Of a stretch of DNA of 64,000 nucleotides, positions 21,741 through 33,896 are shown one piece after another; position 1 is the first letter of the stretch, and every line of letters begins with the position of its first letter. Under the pieces are notes generated by a model. It was given only the letters and a program-made list of their open reading frames with translations, ran no database searches and had not been told where the DNA came from. Origin of the DNA: Ulota crispa (lineage: Eukaryota > Streptophyta > Bryopsida > Orthotrichales > Orthotrichaceae). Where the stretch lies: positions 31,086,002 to 31,150,001 of the forward strand of contig OY987242.1 in assembly GCA_963920765.1 (NCBI GenBank). Reading direction: 5' to 3'. Made by a program: the position numbers and the translations under genes.

Positions 21741-24700
21741 TACCTCAAGGAGGGCAGCACCGGTAGCAATAGAAAACTACATGCAAACAAATGATAGGGT
21801 GCCTAAAAAACAATTGAGATAGAATTTAGAATTTGTTTTTTAATACTACAGGGTACAAAAATGCCATGACATGTCTTCAAACTATTGTAGAGTATAGAAA
21901 AATAGGTCTAATTAGAAAAAAAATTAGACCCAGGATACCCTCCTTTTTATTCTTTTTTTTTGCCAAATGTATTAAATGATGTTGCCTTGTGAGTGGCATA
22001 TTCAAGTATTCAATAATTTTATACCCTCCTAGTAAATGAGTATCATTGATAATTTTTAGTGAAGATACAATAGTAGAATTGAGTACACTTTTCTCTTAAA
22101 TTCTAGTTGTAAGTAGTCATTAATGGGAGAAAAAAAGTTGAAAGGAATTTAATGTAGGACAGAAATTGTAATAGACTTTTTTTAATCTAAATTACCGTAT
22201 CATTTATTCATATCAGTTTAGAATTATAAGTAATGCAAGCCCCTTCTCTAGTAGTCCAAAGTAGAAAATCATAAAACTATAGTGTTTTTAAAATAAATAA
22301 ATAAAAACTAATACCCGCTTAAAAAATCCTTGATGTTTGCACTTATTCCCTTATTTTTTGTACACACCAACCCCTAAGGTTAATACCTAATACTTTATAA
22401 TAAAACTTACAATAAAGAGTTTAGAAAAAAATCCAATGACATTTTACCCTCTCTTTAGGCCCTTTTCCTCTGCCTTCTTCATCTCTAATACAAATTGTGG
22501 TGTTCATAGAGAATTATATCAACTAACACTTGAGGCAACATAGATGTAGGTGGGATCTCATTTATAGCTATTGAGTGACTTTATGTTTGAATTGTTGTCC
22601 TTGAATTATGTAATTTGGAAGGCTTAAAATGAAAGAAACATTCTCTTTTTATTTGATTTGGATGAGTACAATTAGGCATATTATGGGAGGTGGTCATGCA
22701 ACAAAATGGTTAGGATGTGGCTCTTACGTTGGATTTCTGTTGGGGTTACTTCCAAACTTGAGCAATGTCCCACAACACAAAAACCTCCATAAAGTGTAGC
22801 CATGCATGTATTTCTAGTTGAATCAATACTTGGAACTTGGGACATATTGTTAGGCTATAATTTAGCGCCCTCCACCAATCATGTTCTTCGGTTACATTAA
22901 AACTTAGAACTACTAGCATATTTAACCAAATTTGAATTATTCATGCAACTTTGGTCTATTTTTGCAAAATATAATGAATTATTTTAGTGTTGAAGTGTGT
23001 GAACTCCTTGATGTTGATATTTAGTTTAAATCTCTTAAGTATTTTGCATAATCTCTATGTGCTTTGCAGAGATCTCCCAATTTTTGCATGTGTCTTCAGC
23101 TTTCCTTTTCTGGACGATTGATTATAAATTATGAACAGTATAAAATTAGTTTAAAAATTGATTATCAACATTAACCCCTAAAGGATGTTGCTGTTTTGTA
23201 TACAGACTTCCAAGTTGTATATGGATGGGGTATTTGGATAGCACATGAACCCCATTGGAGTTGTAAGTTTCAAGTCAAGTCATAGACATACTACTTGTTA
23301 ACTAGGATTTTTTGGGGAATTTTTAACATTTGTCATATAGTAATTTCTTTAAGTACTAGATGGTTCTTGTACAAATACAAACAACACTTTTGGCAAGCAA
23401 CCTCCTTTACGAATTAACGGAGATTTTTCAGCTTCAACCACTAAATTTGAACTTTTCTTGGTTTCCTTGGGGTTTTCTCATGTGCACGCACATGATATTT
23501 CCTATCTATATCTATAAAAGAATCCCAAGACCCCATTTTGGATGAAAAGTAAAGAGTTTGAGTGGAACTATGAGTTGCATTCCATGCATGTAAGTTGCAC
23601 CTTTTACATTTTCTTTATGTAACAAGTTGCACTTTTTACGTATTCTATTGTTGCACCTTTTACATTTTTTATTTAATGCCCCATTGGCACAACGGATACA
23701 TAAACTAGTGCTTACATAATAGATGTGTTACTGTATTATTTTTAGAAAATTTTCCCTTTTTTTTAATAGTTTTAAATTTTGTTTGGTTTTTTTGCCATTC
23801 TAATTGGCTGGCTTTGTATTGACCAATCTATCCCGATGATTGCCTAGGCATAGTGTGAAAGCATAGATCCCAATATTTCCAACTCTGCAACCAATCAAAT
23901 TCTAAGACTTCAACAAGACTTAGGACATGGTAATGGACCGCCTTCTAGGATGAAAATATCTTTCAACAATATTTTGCCAAAATGTATTACATTTTTTTTG
24001 GGAGAATATTAGGTTGTAGTGGAAACTATAATTGAACATGCTCCACAGTCTTAAGATGATATTGCTTTTCTTTGGATAAACATGAATTGCTATATTTAAA
24101 CAAAAAGATGTTTTATATCCGTGTTTTACATATGGCATCCATGTTCACAAATGTGAATTGCTTTGTCACTCTATGAAAAAACAATTACATTGCAAAAATT
24201 ATATGTATACGTTGAAGGTTGGTTTTGGAGGGAACTCAAATAAAACCATGGACACTTCTTGCCTAGGGGTGTTTTTTAATCCCTTTCAAACCATCCTTCA
24301 CCCAACAAAAAGACATGACAAAAACATTCTTGTGTTCCCATCAACGTTCCCAGACGTTCCTATGTAAAAGTGCCACTGCAAGAGGGATTTTTTTTTTTAT
24401 ATCTTTGAAAAACCCTGGCATCTCCACTTGTCCTGCAAAATAGTATGTTAGGAACACATTTGGATGGTAAGAGAGTAATTATTACTTGAACCCATCAAAA
24501 GATTCTCCCTTGCATTGAAAAATTTGCATTTTTCAATGCACAGCAATTCCTTTAAACACTACTTTTCTTTGATCAAATAAAAAGTTATGTAAACAATGAT
24601 GAAAAATCTCTACTTTTTTCAAACAAGAAGGCTTTTATTGATTGAACACTACTCCTGGTGAGGGAATTACATTTGAACACTGGAAACAAGAGACGGTGTT

Positions 24701-25937
24701 TCGCTGGGATGAATTCCAACAGGTCCGGTAGAGATGCTGTGAGAGGGAATTATCAAAATATCAAGATAAAAGTCCCAGTAAAATCCATATAAAATTTTCC
24801 AGCCCATTAAAAGTCTCTGCAGGTACTTGTATTGACTTTTACCAAAGTCAAGTCAGAAGAAAAGAACGCCAGCCAAAAAGAGAAGGGTATGCTTTAGGCA
24901 CCCGCCTCCTAATACTTTACCATCTGCTGAGACTACAACTGCGTGGGACTCCACAGTCCATTGATACAGGCCCCTGTATTTTGTACAGAAAACATCAGCC
25001 CTCGATGTCCAAGTCCTTTCCAACAAAGGTGAAATTGCACTTCGTGTATGCATTTAGAGGAGGCATCATCAATCGAGCACTCCAAACGAGTCATTATGCT
25101 TCTTACAAGGTGTAAGATTAAAACTTGTGATTATTATCATTGGAAAGCGTGTAAAAAAATCTTTAAACGAACACAATGATTTATGGATTTAGAAATTGAA
25201 CAATAAAAATAAAAATCATTGAAAGCAAGAGACAAAAATCATGCTCAAGAAAGGAAATCCATGGTAATGACAAAGCAATATTTGAAAGTTGGTTTGCTAC
25301 TATCATGGATTCTCTTGCATGATTTGCCGTTTCTTTTGTCTTTTGGCTTGTGGCTTGCTGTTAATGTGCTCTATTTTGGTTATTCAATTTCCAAATTCAT
25401 GCATTGTTGTGCTTCATTGAAAAGTTTTCATAAGCCTCCATTGATTATAATCACAAGTTATAATGATTTATCAAGCAAAAAACAGTAATATATATGGTGA
25501 GTCACTTAGAGTGTTGGATTGATGATGCTTTGATTATTAGCAATGACACTATTCATTCATTGTTGTATAACATGTTTTTCTAAATGAATGTGGACATGAC
25601 ATTGTTTACCAATAGTGATGTCATTTTATCAATTGCAAAGAAAAAGATAATACATGCAATACATAAATATCTATTTTGCATTTTTATGTGATGAAAGTGA
25701 TCCAATCGTGTTTCTTCAACTTGTTCTGATCTCCTCTTTATTTCTTTGCAATGCTTTCGCAACGTAACCAACCCTAGAGGCCTAGTGTTCATAGGTTATA
25801 TTTTCTTTTTGTAAAACTATCATTTAGGTGTGATAGCTTGAGCAAGCGTTCTTTAGTTCAACTCAATGCAAGTCATTCATTGTGTTTATTTTCAATATCA
25901 TGTTTTTTTCATGTTTGCTTGGATGTGCACATATTAA
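21741..25937. other. Long AT-rich intergenic region
   Basis: No gene is recognised. A single left-type TTAA terminus (TTAACCCCTAAAGGATG) lies at 23171 without a matching right end. About 24640-25070 is somewhat GC-richer but carries no family-like frame. At about 25125 and 25440 a 20-bp inverted repeat (ACTTGTGATTAT-type) may mark a small decayed element. Confidence 0.4.
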
Positions 25938-26484
25938 TTAACCCCTAAACACCCAAGAGGTTTGGATAAAACATAAATGCGTTATAAAATGATATTTTTG
26001 TAACTTCAATGAATTTTGTTTCAAAAGAGAAAACAATAATCATGATGTTTAATAATTATCCACACGGTCAAACATCCAAAAAAAGTTTTGGACTCTTTTT
26101 TAATGTGTTTAGAAGCATTTATCATTTAATATTCATCAAAATTACAAATTTTATTCATAGAATTTGAAATTTGAAATTTGGCATGATTGGTTAAAAATGA
26201 ACATTCTATTCTAAAACCCAAAAATGTAATATTTTTGAAGGAGGGAATATCATTAGTTTCCCAAAATAGAAAATTTACAACATTAGCAAATATTGAAGTG
26301 TTTATCTTTTGAAAATTTCTTCTTGGTGGAGTTTAACTTGGATTGACACGATTCAAATTGGTTTGGAAAGTAGACTTGCTTTTTTATTCATTTTTTTTTT
26401 CAAAAAATGTTTTTTTCTTGTCTTAAGCAATTTGCAAAAAAGGGCAGCAACCATACAATGGTGGATTGGGCGTTTAGGGGTTAA
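25938..26484. mobile_element. TTAA-bounded element (539 bp)
   Basis: The element 25942-26480 lies between TTAA at 25938-25941 and TTAA at 26481-26484. The left end CCCCTAAACACCC and the inverse of the right end, CCCCTAAACGCCC, differ at one of 13 positions. It is AT-rich and non-coding. Confidence 0.75.
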
Positions 26485-26649
26485 GAGATTTGAAAGATCA
26501 TTTGGTTCTTGCTCAAGTCTTTAATTGATTTTTCCTAGGGTTGTTTTTGTTATTGTGATTAGCATGCACGCTTGGCCACTTTGTTTGCTTCTAGTTTAGT
26601 AACTATTGGACTGTCCTATTGTACCACGACCTAAACTGTTGGTTAAGGG

Positions 26650-26899
26650 TTAACCCTTGAGTGCCCCATGACCTCAAAATGGGGCGCTCAGAAATGAAAA
26701 AGTTCTTGTTTGACTTATTATAATTTTTCTATTGGTACGGTCAAACCATTTGTCCTTTTCCATATACTTTGGAGCTTGTCTCACCTACCATTCAATACAG
26801 TTAGATTTTGTGGATCTTGCTTGAGATGACAATTTGGTTGGACTGAATGTGAGTGGGTTTAGATTTTGATGAATTATGGGCTGAGCGCTCAAGGGTTAA
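26650..26899. mobile_element. TTAA-bounded short element (242 bp)
   Basis: The element 26654-26895 is flanked by TTAA at 26650-26653 and 26896-26899. The left terminus is CCCTTGAGTGCCC and the inverse of the right terminus is CCCTTGAGCGCTC. An internal GGGGCGCTCA lies near the left end. It is non-coding and of the same size class as the elements at 16937, 21505 and 33604. Confidence 0.78.
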
Positions 26900-27892
26900 G
26901 GTAGACGGTCCTGAATTCAAAAAAATCAATGGAACCATGGTAAAGCATGTGTCTTTTTGTGCCCGACTTTACTACAACTTTAAAACCTCATCAGTGGTTC
27001 CAAAAGAATCCAGAGAACATGGATAAAAGTACATTGCAAATTTACCAAAAAAAAAAGGTCAACAGATAAGAAAATAACAGAGATGTGCAATAAGTGGGTC
27101 AAAACAAAAACATGTGATTTTTGACTGACAATAGGAGAGACTATTCCTGTCCTTTTCAATCCTCTTTTGGTTCAACTAATTTCCAATATCACTATAATAG
27201 TAATCCAATAATGATAATTCAAAGTATAAAACAACGATTTAAATCTCAGACATTTGTTGGAATTAGTTAAAAGTCCATGTTTTCATCCAGATATGGACAC
27301 CTAAATTTTTAATATGCTATTGTGCGGAATACAATTCCATCTTTTTATATTTTTGACTGTATGGGTATGCAAAAAAAAAAAAAAATTATAACATTCAATA
27401 TGAATGCAATTGCAAACGTACCAACATTTGGTAAAACTTCCTTATGATGAGTAATAAAAACTTTTGCTCAAGATCGAGGATGTTATTTTTGTTTGTAGGT
27501 CAAACAATGCTATTTTGTGAGTATAAAATGGTGAGCCATGAGTAGTGAGCCAAGATTTGTGAGCTAGAATTGATTCTCAGCTGAAAATCAATTAATTTTT
27601 AAAAAAATCACAAGGTTTCACATGATAACATTTTAAATTACATAATTATAAGACCTTATGTACACAATTAAAGATGAAATTTGGTATTGTAACAAAACAT
27701 CTAGGCTCAAGGATCATGGTTCATGGATCATTGCTCACTGTATAGCATTCCCTTTTGTAGGTCTCCCTTATGTATTGTGATAAACCGTAACTCATTATGT
27801 AAAAAAGCTTGGGATTAATGTCACAAATTGAAGCAATGAAAAGCAAGGATAGGAACCTACTCAATCTCCAAAACAACCTTGCCCTCTAATGT
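26900..27892. other. AT-rich intergenic
   Basis: No gene is seen. A short poly-A tract lies at about 27371-27384. A segment at about 27714-27755 resembles 7128-7165 and could be the end of a dispersed element. Confidence 0.4.
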
Positions 27893-29540
27893 ATAGTACA
27901 GTACCCAAAAGAAAAAGTACATAGCACCCTTTTATGGCATCCAAAGAAGTATGTATAACTATGTATAACAAAGAATATAACTAATATTTCATTCTCACAT
28001 TTTTAATGTGCTATCCTCATGCAATCTTGATCAAGCATATCAAATCTCAGGTACTAAAACCCAAAATCCTATTTTTGGTAAGTGGTTTTGTGTCAAAATC
28101 ATGGTTTTACAAGAAAGTTGATTAATAAATAGTGGTGATGAATTATTGAGATTTGATTGCATGGATATGTAGGAGACATCCATACTCACATCTTCCTTTC
28201 AAACAAACATTTCCAAAAAAATCCATATTCCTCCTACACAGATTTTAATGTCAGAGTGATTATGACCAAATTTAGTGAAATACATATTTCTTCATGGAAA
28301 TTAGTTTTTGGCAAAAAAATACATCATCATGTTTAACCCAGGAATGCCAAGGGCGCCACTCATAGGCACTTGAACTAATGAGAAACCATTTTTCATCCAT
28401 ATTTTGTTGATGTTGGGTTATGAGGAGTTGTTGCTGATCTATCATGTTGGGTTATGAGGAGTTTTCAATTGAATTTGTAGTTTTGTTAGTGTTTCTCTTT
28501 ATGTAATTGAGAAGTTAGTAAAAAAAATGGATCACAAAATATGATATAATAGTGTATTTTGGGAAGTTTTTGCTCCTTGATTTAGATCTAAAATTTCTCC
28601 ACAAAAATGATATTTTTTGAATTTGAGCCCAACTAACAAAATGAAGGACATCTACTCTAGTTTTTACTCCGATTTGAATTTTGGAAAATTTCCTAATATT
28701 GAATGTCTTATTGCAATTTTAACTTTAAATATATTTTCAATGTTTATTATTTTCTAAGTATAAAATGACACGGAAATTGAGTTTACACCATGATGTTTGT
28801 CATTGTAATACACACACATGGTGAAATTTTCAGATTTTTTGAAATGATTTTCTATTTGATGTGATTTTTCTTCACTTTTTCTTCAAAAATTCTCAAAAAA
28901 AACAAAATTGCACAAATTAATTCTATTTTTATTGTGAAGTATAGAAAACATATAGTTTCATCCCTGAAAAATAAAAATAAACTTTTTCATTCAAATCTAG
29001 TTGCCAAATGACAACAAATTAAGTGATAAGCACTAAAGATGAAAAGCAGTGGTCATAGGTCCATCACTTTGGGGTTAAAGGTACAAATTGAATCACATGT
29101 ATGAGTCAAATAACAAAAACTGATTTTCAAGACAAAATATGTAATTTACTAAATTTGGTCATGATCACCCTAACATTAAAATCTCTATAGAGGGAGTTTT
29201 GATTTTTTTTGGAAATGCTTGTTTGAAAGGAAGATGTGAGTATGGATGTCTCCTACATATCCATGCAATCAAATCTCAATAATTCATCACCACTATTTAT
29301 TAATCAACTTTCTTGTAAAACCATGATTTTGACACAAAACCACTTACCAAAAATAGGATTTTGGGTTTTAGTACCTGAGATTTGATATGCTTGATCAAGA
29401 TTGCATGAGGATAGCACATTAAAAATGTGAGAATGAAATATTAGTTATATTCTTTGTTATACATAGTTATACATACTTCTTTGGATGCCATAAAAGGGTG
29501 TTATATACTCTTTCTTTTGGGTACTGTATAGTACCCCTCA
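27893..29540. repeat. Foldback unit 1 of a five-unit tandem array
   Basis: The left arm (about 27893-28245) and the right arm (about 29205-29540) are inverted copies of about 330 bp with only a handful of mismatches away from the tips. The unit ends in GTACTGTATAGTACCCCTCA (29521-29540). Homology between the arms continues inward, interrupted by a separate TTAA-bounded insertion at 28337-29074. Transcription through it would give a long hairpin RNA. It is non-coding. Confidence 0.8.
28333..29078. mobile_element. TTAA-bounded insertion inside foldback unit 1 (738 bp)
   Basis: TTAA at 28333-28336 and 29075-29078 brackets 28337-29074, which starts CCCAGGAATGCCA and ends CATCACTTTGGGG. Its left flank (ATCATCATGT) and right flank (AGGTACAAA) are continuous in foldback unit 4. 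There the reverse complement of about 31801-31830 reads ATCATCATGTTTAAAGGTAC with a single TTAA. That is an empty site, so this is a real insertion that duplicated TTAA. Confidence 0.85.
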
Positions 29541-30431
29541 ATAAGTCTATGTTCAGACTTATTTTGCATTTCAAAGATGTTTGTAAGAAACAAAGTTTAA
29601 TTTGGATTTTTTGTCTTTTCATTATGGTGTTGTAACACTTACACAATTTCAATTAAGCATATCAAATTTTAGTTCCAAAAATCAAAAGTCCATTTTTGGT
29701 GAATTGTTTTGTATTAAAATTCATGATTTGACATGAAATTTGATTGAAGAAAATTGGCAATGGATTTTTGAGGTTTAATTGCATAAATATGTAAGGAAGA
29801 TCCATGTGCACCTTTTATGTTAAAACAAATAGCATTTAGTAAAAAAACATGGTTTACAAAGAAATCAATGCAAAAGCAATGTGGGATGTGGTAAGACCAA
29901 AATTTATAAAATAGATGTTTCTTTATGAAAATTATCTTTGGCTATTTGACTCATACACCATGATTACATTTGTACTTTTGATTATGAAAATATGTTTACT
30001 TAGCCAAAAGCTAGTTTAAAAATAAAGATATCTATTTGACAAATTTTGATCCTACCACATCCCACATTGATTTTGCATTGATTTCTTTGTAGATCATCTT
30101 TTTGTTACTAAAAGCTGTTTGTTTTAACATGAAAGGTGCACATGGATCTTCCTTACATATCCATGCAATCAAATCTCAAAAATTCATCACCAATTTTCTT
30201 CAATCAAATTTCACATCAAACCATGAATTTTAATAGAAAACAATTCTCCAAAAATGGACTTTTGATTTTTTGGAACTGAAATTTGATATGCTTGCTTAAA
30301 ATTGCATAAGAGTTACAAAACCATAACAAAAAGAAACAAATCCAAATTGTACTATGTTTTTTACAAACTGCTTTGAACTGCAAAATAAATCCGAACGTAG
30401 ATTTACTGAGGGGTACTATATAGTGCCCTCC
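29541..30431. repeat. Foldback unit 2 of the tandem array
   Basis: The left arm (about 29560-29860) pairs with the right arm (about 30115-30410). Mirrored words include AAGGTGCACATGGATCTTCC against its inverse around 29800. The unit terminates with TGAGGGGTACTATATAGTGC at about 30408. Arms are more diverged than in unit 1. It has no TTAA insertion in its spacer. Confidence 0.75.
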
Positions 30432-31372
30432 AAAAAGTCCTCAAGCACCTGTTTTGCCATTCAAAGAAATTTGGCAATGTGAAGTATAATTGGGATTTTG
30501 TTGTTTTAATTCATAAAATTTTAATTTTTATGCAATCCCAATCAAGTATACCAAATTTCAACTCCTCAAAATCAAAACCTCCTTTTTGGTGAATTATCTT
30601 GTATTAAATTCATGATTTTACATGATAATTGATTGAAAAATAATGGTAATGAGTTTTTGAGATTTAATTGCATGGATATGTAAGAAACACTCATACGCAT
30701 AGCTTCTATGCTGAAAAGAACCCCCTTAAGTAACAGAAATTTGATTTATAATTTTTTTCATGTGATTTGTAATATGTCCAATTATTGTAAAATAGATTTT
30801 TCTATGATGATCATTTTTTATTGTTTGATTCACACAATGTGACTAAGTTTGTACCTTTGAACATGGTGTTATGTTTACTTGATGAAAAGGTAGTTAAAAT
30901 TTTAAAATATATATTTTACAAAAATTGGGCATATTACAAGCATAGATAACAAATGTTGTGTTGTCCTCGTGAGATTGAGGTACATTTGGAGGGAAGGTCT
31001 TTCATGGGCCAAAACATGTCAGAGGTGGCAACCAAAACAAAAGGCTGATTTTAAGTCAAATTTAAAGAATTGTATATCAAAATTTTGTTGGGGTTATTTT
31101 CAGCATATATAGAAGCTATGCGTATGAGTGTTACAAACATATCCATGCAATTAAATCTCAAAAACTCATCACCATTATTTTCAATCAATTACCATGTAAA
31201 ACCATGAATTTTATACAAGATAATTCATCAAAAATGAGCTTTTGGTTTTGAGGAATTGAAATTTGGTATACTTGATTGGGATTGCATAAGAATGAAATTT
31301 CTATGAATTAAAACAATAAAATCCCAATTATATTCCATATTGACAAATTGAGGACTTGTTGGACGACATTGT
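30432..31372. repeat. Foldback unit 3 of the tandem array
   Basis: The left arm (about 30440-30720) and right arm (about 31090-31370) are inverted copies. Both carry the ATAGCTTCTAT/ATAGAAGCTAT core words and the TTTTGAGATTTAATTGCATGG-type segment seen in all units. The spacer differs in content from that of the other units. It is non-coding. Confidence 0.72.
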
Positions 31373-31937
31373 ACAATACCAGAAAGAAAGAGTTCATAAG
31401 TTCCTCTTATGGGATTCAAAGAAGTTTGTGCAATAAATAATAAAATTGACATTTTATTCTCACATTTTTTGTATGTGATCCTCATGCAATCCCGGTCAAG
31501 CATAACAAATTTGAGCTATTAAATATCAAAATCTTATTTTTGGTAAATTATTTTGTATCAAAATCATGATTTTACAAGAAAGTTGATTAAAAACATTGGT
31601 GATGAATTTTTGAGATTTGATTGTATGGATATGTAGGAGACATCCATATCCACATCTTTCTTTCAAACAAATATTTCCAAAAAGTTTCAAAATTCCTTCT
31701 ATAGAGATTTTAATGCTAGGGTGAATATGACCAAATTTAGCAAAATACATATTTCTTCATGAAAATTAGTTTTTTGTTATTTGGCTCACACATTGTGATT
31801 AATTTTGTACCTTTAAACATGATGATATGTTTATTTTGCCAAAAACTAATTTATTTATAGTACAAACTTCTTTGAATCCCATAAGAGGGACTTATGTAAA
31901 CTTACTCTTTCTTTAGGGTAATGTACAGTACCCCTCA
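31373..31937. repeat. Foldback unit 4 of the tandem array, right arm truncated
   Basis: The left arm resembles unit 1 most closely, with GGAGACATCCATA and GATTTGATTGTATGGATATG. The right arm keeps only the terminal part (about 31855-31937) ending GTACAGTACCCCTCA, so an internal deletion removed most of it. Its spacer carries the single-TTAA empty site matching the insertion in unit 1. Confidence 0.72.
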
Positions 31938-32862
31938 ATTATGTTTATGTTTGGCAGGGTTTTGCCATTCAATGAACTTGCAAATACTAGATTATAATTT
32001 GTGTTTTCTTGCCTTGCATTATTGTTTTGTAGTTCTTATGCAATTCCAATCAAGCATACAAAATTTTAGTTCCAAAAAATCAAAACCCTATTTTTGGTAA
32101 ATTGTTTTGTATTAAAATCATGGTTTTACATAGAAATTGATTGGAAAAAATTGTTGATGAGTTTTAAAGATTTGATTGCGTGGCTATGTGGGAAACATCC
32201 ATATGCACCTTTTTGTGTTGAAACAAATACCAATGGCAATAATAAGGTCTAAAAAGAAATTTGCTTGAAATCAATGTGGGGGTATGGTAGGACCAATATT
32301 TGTAAATTAGATATTTCTAATTTTTAACTAGCTTTTGGCTAAGTGAACATGTTGTCATGCTCAAAGGTACAAATTTAGTCATATTGTATGCGTCAAATAG
32401 CAAAATATGATTATATTGAAGACATGTCTAATTTACAAATTTTGGTCTTACCAAACCCTCACATTGATTTCATGTAAATTTCTTTTTAGACCATATTATT
32501 GTCACTTAATGGTATTTGTTTCAACACAGAAAGGTGCATATGGTTGTTTCCTACATAGTCATGCAATCAAGTCTCTAAAATTCATCAACAATTTTTTTCA
32601 ATCATTTTTAATGTAAAACCATGATTTTAATACAAAACAATTTACCAAAAATAGGGTTTTAATTTTTTGAAACTAAAATTTGGTGTGCTTAATTGGAATT
32701 TCATAAGAATTACAAAATTATAATGCAAGGCAAGAAAACACAAATTATAATCTAATTTATGCAATTATAATCTAATTTATGCAATTATAATCTAATTTAT
32801 GCAAGTTCATTGAATGACAAAACATTGCCGAACGTAAACATACTGAGGGGTACTATACAGTC
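31938..32862. repeat. Foldback unit 5 of the tandem array
   Basis: The left arm (about 31945-32230) pairs with the right arm (about 32510-32850), and the unit ends TGAGGGGTACTATACAGT. Within the right arm a 20-bp unit (ATTATAATCTAATTTATGCA) is repeated three times at about 32743-32802, absent from the left arm. That dates this small expansion after the inverted duplication. Confidence 0.75.
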
Positions 32863-32919
32863 ACCTAAAGTGACAACAACTAGCTTTTCAATTCAATTAA
32901 TTTATCTTATTTTACATTT

Positions 32920-33009
32920 TCACACCCACAATTGACACATGGCTTTTGCAAGAAGAATGATTCCAAAGAGGACGGCGAAGTTGACTCCACGGCTGAATAC
33001 AGTTTTCAT
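32920..33009 (-). CDS. Possible first exon encoding a signal peptide (gene otherwise missing)
   Basis: On the minus strand an ATG at 33009 opens a 29-codon frame whose product starts MKTVFSRGVNFAVLFGIILL and continues with AKAMCQLW. It has a basic start, a hydrophobic core and small residues, as in a secretory signal peptide. A GT after the TGG codon could be a splice donor. Downstream on this strand lies the foldback array, and I find no second exon. The local base composition is less AT-rich than the surroundings, and a TATA box and W-box cores lie just upstream. It could be the relic of a secreted-protein gene or chance. Confidence 0.3.
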   Translation of the reverse strand: MKTVFSRGVNFAVLFGIILLAKAMCQLWV

Positions 33010-33086
33010 GTTTGAGAATCTCGTCATCGAATCTTTCTACTCTCATGAAGGAATCTTTTGACGTTTCCATGTGCACAGTAAAACAC

Positions 33087-33270
33087 ATATATAGTCAAAG
33101 TGTTGACCAGATAGTCAATGGGCAGAAATGCAGAATAAGCACAGTTCAGTCCAATGTCCGGGGAGAACCGGCATTTAAGTATAATTGTGAGCCGGTTGAA
33201 AATGCAAAATACTCCACAAATTGTATTAAAATCGGATGAATTGAAATCACTGGTCAAAAAATTGGTCAAA
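33087..33270 (-). promoter_or_regulatory. Candidate promoter with TATA box and five W-box cores
   Basis: Reading on the minus strand, a CTATATATG TATA-like box lies at about 33087-33094, roughly 78 bases before the ATG at 33009. W-box cores (TTGACC/TTGACT, either strand) lie at 33093-33098, 33103-33108, 33113-33118, 33252-33257 and 33264-33269. WRKY factors bind such cores and clusters are typical of defence-responsive plant promoters. The functional link is inferred. Confidence 0.35.
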
Positions 33271-33599
33271 TTTTACAAAAAAAAATGATTACGGTATATC
33301 AAAATACTAATATAGAAAATATTTGGTGCAGTCCACGGAAAAATTGGTTGAAAATGAGAAATGCCAGATTTTAATTAGTAAACTAAAACTTTCTCCCTCA
33401 AACGCTAGTTAGTCATGTACATATTGATGGTGGTGGTATTTCTTTTTTCACTTCCCAATCCAAATTGTTGTTACTAAGTTGTTGATGGCAAGTTTAGGGA
33501 TACCCCTTCATGCTTACTCTTTTACTCCCAATCCTAGTATTAAGATTGTACTATGAGATCAAAAAGGCCTATTTCCACTAGCACATTGGATGCATCTCC
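33271..33599. other. AT-rich intergenic, no feature seen
   Basis: About 330 bases between the candidate W-box promoter and the next TTAA element hold no gene or repeat I can support. Confidence 0.4.
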
Positions 33600-33843
33600 T
33601 TAACCCCTAAGCGCCCCATAGACATATGTCTATCAAAAAGCTAGGTCAATGCAATTTGACCAACATAATCTCATTGCTCCTTCCATGAAACTACCTCCAA
33701 TTGAGCCCAACTCAAATGAGATGCTTTCCATTAACAATTCATATGGTCAATTCTTGTGGATTGTATTTTACAGTCTACATGGGCACTTTGATTGCAAGCA
33801 GGTCACACATTTTAGGTTCAAAGACTAGGCACTCAGGGGCTAA
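33600..33843. mobile_element. TTAA-bounded short element (236 bp)
   Basis: The element 33604-33839 starts CCCCTAAGCGCCCC and ends GGCACTCAGGGG (inverse CCCCTGAGTGCC). The left flank is TTAA (33600-33603) and the right flank is CTAA, a one-base variant. It is non-coding and 57 bp from the next element of the same kind. Confidence 0.72.
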
Positions 33844-33896
33844 GTTTTTGTCTTTTTCTTTATATGTCAATTAAAATAAATGTTCTATACATGCAA

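Noticed and set aside
24853-25053. GC-richer minus-strand frame of 66 codons
   Set aside because: No recognisable domain, no splice continuation and no conserved motif; kept as intergenic.
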